Below are positions 31,669-38,098 of a DNA stretch of 38,098 nt, piece after piece (the first letter of the stretch is position 1; every line of letters begins with the position of its first letter). The DNA comes from DASUUI01 sp964577965. Its GTDB lineage: Bacteria > Gemmatimonadota > Gemmatimonadetes > Gemmatimonadales > Gemmatimonadaceae. The stretch is taken from positions 1 to 38,098 of the forward strand of contig CAZOAT010000020.1 in NCBI GenBank assembly GCA_964577965.1, given 5' to 3'. The translations under genes were made by a program, and so were the position numbers. The notes under the pieces were generated by a model. That model worked only from the letters and a program-made list of their open reading frames with translations, was not told the DNA's origin and made no database searches.

Positions 31669-34152
31669 ATGCCATCCAACCCCGCTCCAGCTTCGCCAGC
31701 GCAACTCACCCAGAACGCGCGCACAGTGATCGAGAAGCGCTACCTGGTGAGAGACGCGAGTGGGAAGCCGGTGGAGCGGGCCGAGGACATGTTCTGGCGG
31801 GTCGCCGCCACAGTGGCCGAAGCCGACCGACGTTATGGCGCGAGCGACGGCGGCGTCCAGGCGGTGGCGGAGGAGTTCTATGGGCTCATGACGGAGCGGC
31901 GGTTCGAGCCGAACTCACCAACGCTGATGAACGCCGGCCGCCCGCTGGGCCAGCTGTCAGCGTGTTTCGTGCTGCCGGTGGAGGATGCGCTGTCCAACGG
32001 GCAGAATGGCATCTATGACACGCTGCGCTCCATGGCGCTCATACACCAGTCGGGTGGCGGTACCGGTTTCAGCTTTTCCAAGCTGCGCCCCAAGGGATCG
32101 ATGGTGCGTTCCACGACGGGTGTGGCTTCGGGTCCGATCTCTTTCATGAAGCTGTACGACGCGTCCACTGACGCGGTGAAGCAGGGTGGCACGCGTCGCG
32201 GAGCGAACATGGGAATCCTGCGCGTCGACCACCCCGACATCATGGATTTCATCGCCTGCAAGGAAGACCTCACTCAGGTGACTAACTTCAACATCTCCGT
32301 CGCCGTGACCGACAAGTTCATGGACGCCGTCAAGGCGGGAACGAGTTACGACCTGATCGATCCGTCGGACGGCGCGGTCACCGGCCAGCTCGACGCGCGC
32401 ATGGTGTGGGATCGGATGATCGACGGCGCGTGGCGGACCGGCGAACCTGGATGCTTTTTCATCGACGCCGCCAACCGGCAGAACCCGGTCCCGCATATCG
32501 GGCAGTACGAGGCAACAAACCCCTGCGGTGAGCAGCCGCTTCTGCCGTATGACGTCTGCAACCTCGGCTCGATCAACGTCGGGTACTACGCCCGCGAGGG
32601 CGTGATGGACTGGGATGCGCTCGCCGCGGACATCTACCTGTCAGTCCACTTCCTCGACAACATCATCGACGTCAACAAGTATCCGCTGCCGGAGATCGAC
32701 GCTCTGTCGAGGCGCATCCGACGGATCGGTTTCGGGATCATGGGCTTCGCGGACGCGCTGGTACGGCTCGGTATCCCGTACGATTCAGAAGAGGGCGTGG
32801 AGTTCGGGCGGAAGCTGCAGGAGTTCGTGGACGTCGAGTCCAAGAAGGAGAGCGAGCGCCTTGCCGATGAGCGTGGCCCGTTTCCCGAGTGGGCGCGCTC
32901 CATCTGGGGCCCGGATGAGACCTGTGCCCGCGACGAACGCGGCCGCCGGATTCGCCCGATGCAGATGCTGCGCAATTGCAACGTCAACACGATCGCTCCC
33001 ACGGGGACGATCTCGATCATCGCGGGCTGTTCATCTGGGATCGAGCCGCTCTTCGCCGTCGCGTTCATGCGAAATCAGGCCGGCGTCATGATGCCGGACG
33101 TGAATGAGGATTTCGTTGTGCTGGCGAAGAAGGAAGGCTGGCACTCCGAGGAGCTGATGGAGCGGATCGCGCGTGAGGGCCACATCCACTTTCCCGAGGT
33201 TCCGGAGAAGTGGCAGCGCGTGTTCGTCACCGCGCACGACATCACCCCCGAGTGGCATGTCCGGATGCAGGCAGCTTTCCAGGAGCACTGCGACTCGGCG
33301 ATCTCGAAGACGACCAACTTTCCCTACACTGCCACACCGGAAGACGTCCGTGCGATCTACGAGCTGGCGTTCGACCTCGGATGCAAGGGTGTGACGGTGT
33401 ACCGCGACGGCTCCCGGGACAACCAGGTGCTCTCGACCGGAGCGACTGAGAAGGCGAAGGCTGCGCGCGAGGGTGGCGACACGCGCACGGAGAAGGGCGA
33501 CCTGCACGGCACCATCACCGAGCTGCACGCCGAAGTGGAACGACTCAGGAAGGCGCTGTTCGACGCCGAGGCTGAGAACCTGCAGCGGCGGAAGAAACGC
33601 GCACGGCCGGACGCGCTGCGTGGGACGACGATGCGGATGGAGACCCCCCTCGGCACCATGTTCGTCAACGTCACTGAGGATGAGAAGGGGCAGCCGTTCG
33701 AAGTGTTCATCAACCTCGGCAAGGCGGGCGGTGCGGCGATGGCCGACGTCGAAGCGATGGGGCGCCTCATCTCACTCTCGCTGCGCTCCGGTATTCCGCT
33801 CCAGGAAGTTCACAAGCAACTCCGCGGAATCGCCTCGGACCGCGCGACGGGAATGGGGCCGAACAAGGTCCTGTCAGTGCCGGACGCCATCGGCATAGCG
33901 ATCGAGAACTGGCTGCGGCAGAAGCAGGGTGTGCAGCAGGATCTCCTCGCGCAGGGGACCGGGAGCGAGGAGTCTGCTCCAGCCCCGGTCACGATGCGGG
34001 CAACTGATTCGGGCGCCCATGCCGAGTATGCTTTCGACGCGTTTAATGGCGACAAGACTATGATCGGCACGTGTCCGGACTGCGGCTCGTCGCTCGAGTA
34101 CGCTGAGGGATGCGCGAAGTGTCACGTCTGCGGCTTCAGCGAGTGCGGGTGA
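31669..34152 (+). CDS. nrdJ: Vitamin B12-dependent (class II) ribonucleoside-diphosphate/triphosphate reductase
   Basis: Makes deoxyribonucleotides using adenosylcobalamin to form the thiyl radical, so it works with or without oxygen. Catalytic features: Cys99 in SACFVLPVEDAL, Cys286 and Glu288 in NPCGEQPLLP (thiyl Cys and its acid), Cys297 in CNLGSIN, and NVNTIAPTGTISIIAGCSSG later. A linker and a second conserved part (about 640-760) lead to a C-terminal zinc or redox module CPDCGSSLEYAEGCAKCHVC. ATG 31669 is chosen over an upstream frame to 31555 because AGGAG lies 10 bases before it. 827 residues is normal for the long NrdJ type. No class I nrdA/B genes are in this window. Confidence 0.96.
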   Translation: MPSNPAPASPAQLTQNARTVIEKRYLVRDASGKPVERAEDMFWRVAATVAEADRRYGASDGGVQAVAEEFYGLMTERRFEPNSPTLMNAGRPLGQLSACFVLPVEDALSNGQNGIYDTLRSMALIHQSGGGTGFSFSKLRPKGSMVRSTTGVASGPISFMKLYDASTDAVKQGGTRRGANMGILRVDHPDIMDFIACKEDLTQVTNFNISVAVTDKFMDAVKAGTSYDLIDPSDGAVTGQLDARMVWDRMIDGAWRTGEPGCFFIDAANRQNPVPHIGQYEATNPCGEQPLLPYDVCNLGSINVGYYAREGVMDWDALAADIYLSVHFLDNIIDVNKYPLPEIDALSRRIRRIGFGIMGFADALVRLGIPYDSEEGVEFGRKLQEFVDVESKKESERLADERGPFPEWARSIWGPDETCARDERGRRIRPMQMLRNCNVNTIAPTGTISIIAGCSSGIEPLFAVAFMRNQAGVMMPDVNEDFVVLAKKEGWHSEELMERIAREGHIHFPEVPEKWQRVFVTAHDITPEWHVRMQAAFQEHCDSAISKTTNFPYTATPEDVRAIYELAFDLGCKGVTVYRDGSRDNQVLSTGATEKAKAAREGGDTRTEKGDLHGTITELHAEVERLRKALFDAEAENLQRRKKRARPDALRGTTMRMETPLGTMFVNVTEDEKGQPFEVFINLGKAGGAAMADVEAMGRLISLSLRSGIPLQEVHKQLRGIASDRATGMGPNKVLSVPDAIGIAIENWLRQKQGVQQDLLAQGTGSEESAPAPVTMRATDSGAHAEYAFDAFNGDKTMIGTCPDCGSSLEYAEGCAKCHVCGFSECG

Positions 34153-34253
34153 CCAGCTGAGGCGGGCCAGGTGGATAGCGGCGTCCAATTCGGGCGCCGT
34201 TTCCATTTGCAAAAACACTTGCCCAAACCTCAGAACAGTGGGGTATTAGAGGC

Positions 34254-34442
34254 ATGGACAAGAAGAAGCTGGAAGCGCTCGCCAGAAAGAACGCCGCCAA
34301 GGCGGCACCCACGCCCGGGAAGAAGACGTTCGGCAAGAAGTACGATCCGAACCGTCCCGACGACCCCCAGGACGAGGCGACGCTCGAGGACATGGAAGCA
34401 AACGCGCGCTTCTTCGCCGAGATGAAGAAGCGGGAGTTCTAG
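34254..34442 (+). CDS. Small basic protein of unknown function, 62 residues
   Basis: A 62-residue hydrophilic protein starting MDKKKLEALARKNAAKAAP, Lys- and Ala-rich in the first half and acidic in the second (DDPQDEATLEDMEANARFF), ending KKREF. No signal peptide or cysteine is present. The composition suggests a helical, possibly nucleic-acid- or ribosome-associated protein, but I do not recognise a family. A TATTAG hexamer ends 4 bases before ATG 34254 and TTGCCC lies 22 bases further up, so the gene may have its own promoter with almost no leader. It stands alone between nrdJ and the beta-barrel gene. Confidence 0.6.
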   Translation: MDKKKLEALARKNAAKAAPTPGKKTFGKKYDPNRPDDPQDEATLEDMEANARFFAEMKKREF

Positions 34443-34567
34443 CTTCACCGGCTGGTCGCGCGTCTGGTATGACGTGCGGGCGCTGTCGGCGCCAATCAGT
34501 GCGACCCTGCGGCTGAACCGGGTGTACCACGGCGGATGGCAGTCCCACACCCATACCTACAGAACTC

Positions 34568-35091
34568 ATGAGAACCATCACTCGTCTGCTGTTCGCGGCT
34601 TCTACCGCACTCATTCTCACGGCTCCGGCGCTGCAGGCGCAGGCCCGCTCCCCTCTGGGTATCGATCGCACCCGAAGCCACCTTGGCATCGTTACGGTCA
34701 ATCCGATCGCCATTCTCGCCGGCGCCATCAACGGCGACGTGGAGCTGAACTTCGCACCCGGCTTCACCGGAGCGGTCAGCGGGACCAACTGGCCCGATGA
34801 GTACTCGTCTGTCGATTTCACATTCCGGTACTATCCTGCGGAGATCAATCCGGCGGGCTTTTCCGTAGGCGCAAGCATCGGCCGCGTCAACTGGAACCCG
34901 GACAACGACGGCCACGAGCTGACCAAGGGCCCCACCGTGGGTTTCCATGTCGGCTACAACTGGATCCTCGGTCGCAGCGAGCGGCTGGCAATCGCAACGG
35001 GGATCGGTGCGAAGCGTGTCTTCGCCAGCCGCGACCGCTATCCCAACAGGCAGGAACTGCTGCCTTCCGGCCGCTTTGGGGTGGGGGTCGC
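34568..35091 (+). CDS. Outer-membrane beta-barrel protein, 3' end lost in the sequence gap
   Basis: Partial gene running into the run of N. Signal peptide MRTITRLLFAASTALILTAP then ALQAQA precedes a membrane-barrel pattern: INGDVELNFAPGFTGAVSG, SSVDFTFRYYP, GFSVGASIGRVNW, PTVGFHVGYNWILG and LAIATGIGAKRVFAS. These alternating strands with aromatic girdles resemble DUF3575-type small barrels. About 174 codons are visible and the last strands are missing. Any translation through the N stretch into the downstream gene is an artefact. ATG 34568 opens the signal peptide but has no strong Shine-Dalgarno site. Function unknown. Confidence 0.7.
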
Positions 35092-35191
35092 NNNNNNNNN
35101 NNNNNNNNNNNNNNNNNNNNNNNNNNNNNNNNNNNNNNNNNNNNNNNNNNNNNNNNNNNNNNNNNNNNNNNNNNNNNNNNNNNNNNNNNNN
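35092..35191. other. Assembly gap of 100 N
   Basis: Exactly 100 undetermined bases, the conventional filler for a scaffold gap, so the true distance is unknown. It hides the end of the beta-barrel gene and the start of the dehydrogenase gene, and whole genes could be missing. Confidence 0.98.
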
Positions 35192-36396
35192 AACCGTGCG
35201 GTACCGCGGGGCTCACGCTCCCTGCCGGCTTCTGCGCGACGATCTTCGCTGACTCCGTTGGCAGCTCCCGCCACCTCGTGGTGGCGGCTAACGGTGACGT
35301 GTTCGTGGCGATCCAGCGTGGGCGCGCAAACACCTTTGCGGCCACCATACGGCCGGGTGCGCTGGCCCTTCGCGACACAGACGGGGATGGGATTGCGGAC
35401 ATTCGCGAGCGCTTCGCGGACACTGGCAATACCGGTATCGGCCTGCACGACGGCTGGCTGCTTCTGGACGTGGGAACGGCGATCGTCCGGTATCCAATGC
35501 CCCCGGGAGCCCTCACGCCAGGTGGACCGCCTGACACCGTCGTGGCCGGCATTCCCGGCCCGCCCGGGCACCGGGCGCGGAATTTCGTGATCGCCTCTGA
35601 CGGGTCGCTGTTCGTCAACGTCGGATCGGCCACGAATTCCTGCCAGGTTCAGGAGCGGCAGCGCGAGTCACCCGGTCACGATCCCTGCCTTGAGCTCCAG
35701 ACCAGGGCCGGCATCTGGCGTTTCGATGCGAACCAGACCGGGCAGCGGTTCACACCGGGCGCTCGGTACGCGACCGGAGTAAGGAACGCCACGGGAGTGG
35801 CGATCCACCCGGTAACCGGTGCGCTGTACGCGGCAACTCACGGGCGCGATCTGCTGCACGGCAACTGGCCGGATCTGTTCACGGAGGCGCAGAACGCCGA
35901 ACTCCCCGCAGAAGAGCTGTTCCTCGTGGAGGAGGGTGACGACTTCGGCTGGCCGTACTGTTACTGGGATGGAATTCAGCGGCTCCGTGTCCTGGCGCCG
36001 GAGTACGGCGGCGATGGCCGTGAGGTTGGGCGCTGTGCCTCGAGGAAGGGCAACGTCTCGGCGCTGCCCGCCCACTGGGCACCAAACGCGCTCACGTTCT
36101 ACAACGGGACGATGTTTCCCGCGCGGTATCACGGAGGCGCCTTCATTGCATTCCACGGTTCGTGGAACCGCGCCCCTCTACAGCAGGAGGGCTACAACGT
36201 CGTGTTCATGCCATTTACAGGCGGCACGACGACCGGGTCGTGGGAGGTGTTCGCCAACGGGTTCGCGGGCCCGAATCCCCAGCCGACGACGGCGCCGCAC
36301 CGGCCCACCGGCGTGGCTGTCGCTCCGGACGGTGCTCTGTTTGTCAGCGACGATGTGGGCGGCCGGATCTGGAGAATCACATACCAAGCGCCTTGA
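35192..36396 (+). CDS. PQQ-type sorbosone/glucose dehydrogenase-like protein, 5' end lost in the gap
   Basis: Partial gene, read in frame from 35194 (CGTAGLTLPAGFCATIFADS) to TGA 36394-36396. It is a beta-propeller of the soluble PQQ sugar dehydrogenase/L-sorbosone dehydrogenase type: repeated blades RHLVVAANGDVFVAIQ, NFVIASDGSLFVNVGS, NATGVAIHPVTGALYAATHG, EEGDDFGWPYCYWDG and GVAVAPDGALFVSDDVGG. Members oxidise sugars in the periplasm, but many relatives have no proven substrate. The missing N-terminus would hold the signal peptide. The 3' end overlaps the convergent yjbQ gene by 20 bases. Confidence 0.85.
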
Positions 36397-36799
36397 TGAT
36401 GATGCGCTTCGGCCGCTTGCCGTCCCACTCACCGTAGAACACCCGCTGCCACGGCCCGAAGTCCAGCCTCCCGCCGGTGACGGGGACGATGACTTCGTGG
36501 CCGACGGTTAGCGAGCGCAGATGCGCGGCCGCGTTGTCTTCTCCCGTGCCCGTGTTGTGCCGGTAGCTTCCCGGGCTCCAGGGCGCGATGCGGTCGTCCA
36601 GCCAGTCGAGGATGTCCCTCCACAGCCCGGGCTCGTGGTCGTTCACGAACACCGATGCAGAGATGTGCATCGCGGACACCAGTACGAACCCGTCGCTGAT
36701 ACCGGCCGCGGAGCGGCAGTGTTCGACCAGGTCGGTGATGTCGATGATTTCCTGCCGGTGTTTCGTGGTAAAGGTGTGGTACGATGTGTGTGTACGCAT
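36377..36799 (-). CDS. yjbQ: YjbQ/UPF0047 family protein (secondary thiamine-phosphate synthase-like)
   Basis: A 140-residue YjbQ-family protein. Motifs: MRTHTSYHTFTTKHRQEIID, then SAMHISASVFVNDHE, then HNTGTGEDNAAAHL and VGHEVIVPVTGGRLDFGPWQ followed by FYGEWDGKRPKR. E. coli YjbQ shows weak thiamine-phosphate synthase activity, but the real role of the family is unsettled. ATG 36799 matches family N-termini. The frame is open four codons further (to 36811), which I do not favour. The gene converges on the dehydrogenase gene, and the two coding regions overlap at their 3' ends over 36377-36396. Confidence 0.93.
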   Translation of the reverse strand: MRTHTSYHTFTTKHRQEIIDITDLVEHCRSAAGISDGFVLVSAMHISASVFVNDHEPGLWRDILDWLDDRIAPWSPGSYRHNTGTGEDNAAAHLRSLTVGHEVIVPVTGGRLDFGPWQRVFYGEWDGKRPKRIIIKALGM

Positions 36800-36887
36800 G
36801 ACGAAGTGCAAAGCCTCCAGCGGCCAGCGTCAGCTCTCAGTGATCAGCGAACAAGCTGGTGAACCCTGTAGTCACGCGGTCCCTTTC

Positions 36888-36905
36888 CGCTAGTCGCTAG
36901 TCGCT
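36888..36905 (+). repeat. Short tandem repeat CGCTAGT
   Basis: Two and a half copies of CGCTAGT lie in the 149-base spacer between yjbQ and transaldolase. The same spacer has a TAGTTTTG box (36920-36927) that could be part of the transaldolase promoter, although no TTG element sits at matching distance. Confidence 0.6.
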
Positions 36906-36948
36906 GCAGTTATTGGTGCTAGTTTTGAGGCAGGAGGTTTCTCCCGTT

Positions 36949-38076
36949 ATGCCCGACCGCCTTCTCCGGCTGCGCGAGGCCGGACAGTCCATTTGGCTGG
37001 ATTACATCGATCGCCCGCTGATTACAAGCGGGCGACTGGAGCGCTACATCGACGAGGGATGGCTTACGGGCCAGACCACGAATCCGACGATTTTCGAGAA
37101 GGCGCTCGCCGAGGGGTCGGCGTACGACGATCAGCTCACATCCCTGGCGAAGGGTCTCACTGCGGCTGAGGCGTTCGAGCTTGTCGAGGCTGAGGACGTG
37201 CGCGCTGCTTGCGATCTGTTTGCCGGCGTGTACGAGTCCACGGATGGCGGGGACGGGTACGTATCGATAGAGGTATCACCTCAGCTTGCCAGCGACGTCG
37301 AGGCCACGGTGAGCGAAGCGCGGCGTCTCTGGGAGCTCGTGGGCCGGCCGAACGTGATGGTGAAGGTTCCAGGTACTGCCGAGGGCGCGCGTGCCGCGCA
37401 GCAGCTGCTGTCCGAAGGGATAAACGTCAACATCACGCTGCTGTTTGCGCTCACCGCGTACGAGCGGATCATCCAGGCTTTCATGGGCGGTCTGGAGGCG
37501 CGTGTGCGCGCAGGCAAGCCTGTGGAGCGGGTTGCATCTGTCGCCAGTTTTTTTGTCAGTCGCGTTGACACGGAAGTGGACCGCCGACTCGATGCGCTGG
37601 CTTCGGGGGCATCCGGCGCGGAGAGAGACAGGATTCTCGGGATGCGAGGCAAGGCGGCGATCGCCAACGCCAAGCTCGCCTACAGGCTGTTCTGCGCTGA
37701 GCTCGCTGGCGCCCGCTGGCGCGCATTGGCTGAGCGTGGCGCCAGGTGCCAGCGCCCTCTGTGGGCGAGTACCGGTACCAAGAACCCGGAGTTCCGCGAC
37801 GTGCTTTACGTCGAGCACCTGATCGGGCGGCACACGGTGAACACGATGCCGCCGCAGACGATCGAGGCATTCCGCGATCATGGTGGGCTGGATCATCTGG
37901 TGACCGACGGGCTGAACGACGCTCAGCTCACGCTTGCCGAGCTGGAAGCGCTGGGCATATCCATGGCCGACGTGACCGACAAGCTGCTGGTAGAGGGTCT
38001 GGCCAGCTTTCAGAAGTCATTCGACCAGTTGACCGCGGGTCTCGAGAAGAAGCTGAGCTCGCTAGTCGAGGCGTGA
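36949..38076 (+). CDS. tal: Transaldolase
   Basis: Transfers a dihydroxyacetone unit between sugar phosphates in the non-oxidative pentose phosphate pathway, in the cytoplasm. The Schiff-base lysine is Lys139 in NVMVKVPGT. Other family blocks are LTGQTTNPTIFEKA, INVNITLLFALTAYERIIQA, VASVASFFVSRVDTEVD, WASTGTKNPEFRDVLYVE and NTMPPQTIEAF. 375 residues fits the longer Tal type found in actinobacteria and cyanobacteria. ATG 36949 has AGGAGG 11 bases upstream. The open frame back to 36913 is not used. In some genomes this gene is joined to glucose-6-phosphate isomerase or gnd; the window ends 22 bases after its stop, so that cannot be seen. Confidence 0.96.
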   Translation: MPDRLLRLREAGQSIWLDYIDRPLITSGRLERYIDEGWLTGQTTNPTIFEKALAEGSAYDDQLTSLAKGLTAAEAFELVEAEDVRAACDLFAGVYESTDGGDGYVSIEVSPQLASDVEATVSEARRLWELVGRPNVMVKVPGTAEGARAAQQLLSEGINVNITLLFALTAYERIIQAFMGGLEARVRAGKPVERVASVASFFVSRVDTEVDRRLDALASGASGAERDRILGMRGKAAIANAKLAYRLFCAELAGARWRALAERGARCQRPLWASTGTKNPEFRDVLYVEHLIGRHTVNTMPPQTIEAFRDHGGLDHLVTDGLNDAQLTLAELEALGISMADVTDKLLVEGLASFQKSFDQLTAGLEKKLSSLVEA

Positions 38077-38098
38077 CGCCACCCTACACCCCGCGTAC

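Noticed and set aside
34568..35590. One 340-residue protein running through the N gap
   Set aside because: The part after the gap is out of frame with the dehydrogenase coding sequence, so the fusion is an artefact of translating N.
36812..36948. tRNA, small RNA or mobile-element end in the yjbQ-tal spacer
   Set aside because: Only a short CGCTAGT tandem repeat and a possible promoter box are seen. There is no cloverleaf, terminal inverted repeat or terminator.

Overview
The window reads as chromosomal core sequence from a high-GC, Gram-negative-type bacterium. It has lipoproteins, outer-membrane beta-barrels and a muropeptide-recycling operon. The gene content and order would fit Gemmatimonadota, but that is an inference from familiarity, not a search. 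A run of exactly 100 N (35092-35191) shows it is a scaffolded draft, possibly metagenomic. Genes are tightly packed, many joined by 4-base stop/start overlaps (NTGA). No tRNA, rRNA, CRISPR array, insertion sequence or prophage is visible.

Layout. 1-745 is the 3' end of purA. 868-11308 is a long plus-strand run: glyS, an M3 peptidase, a GAF protein, then a MoxR ATPase, DUF58 protein, BatA-like protein, DUF4175-like protein, DUF4159 protein and a membrane-anchored amidotransferase-like protein. The last six form a recognisable MoxR/DUF58-type cell-envelope cluster. 11386-15880 holds an uncharacterised 102-residue protein, a ubiquitin-fold protein, a histone-deacetylase-family hydrolase apparently using a CTG start, a GvpL/GvpF-like protein, a zinc-ribbon Ser/Thr kinase and a dipeptide epimerase. 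15846-18664 holds priA and a small unknown gene.

18661-20423 is on the minus strand: a stand-alone receiver protein, a sensorless histidine kinase and, directly upstream of the kinase, the shattered remains of an ABC exporter gene that I pieced together across frames. 20505-23950 has a glycine-zipper lipoprotein, a terminator, a gamma-glutamyltransferase and a beta-barrel protein. 24046-29373 is a murQ-anmK-nagZ-symporter operon for recycling cell-wall sugars. It fits with the dipeptide epimerase and with the amidase at 29756. 31669-38076 has a B12-dependent ribonucleotide reductase, a small basic protein, a beta-barrel fragment, the gap, a sorbosone-dehydrogenase-like fragment, a YjbQ protein and transaldolase.

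The most interesting signals are: the ABC exporter remnant; a recurring TAnnnT box 6-7 bases before start codons that lack a Shine-Dalgarno site, suggesting leaderless mRNAs; two tiny ORFs of 23 and 28 codons that carry this box and end in an NTGA overlap with the next gene; the likely CTG start of the deacetylase-like gene; and the cluster of ubiquitin-fold, deacetylase-like, GvpL/F-like and kinase genes.
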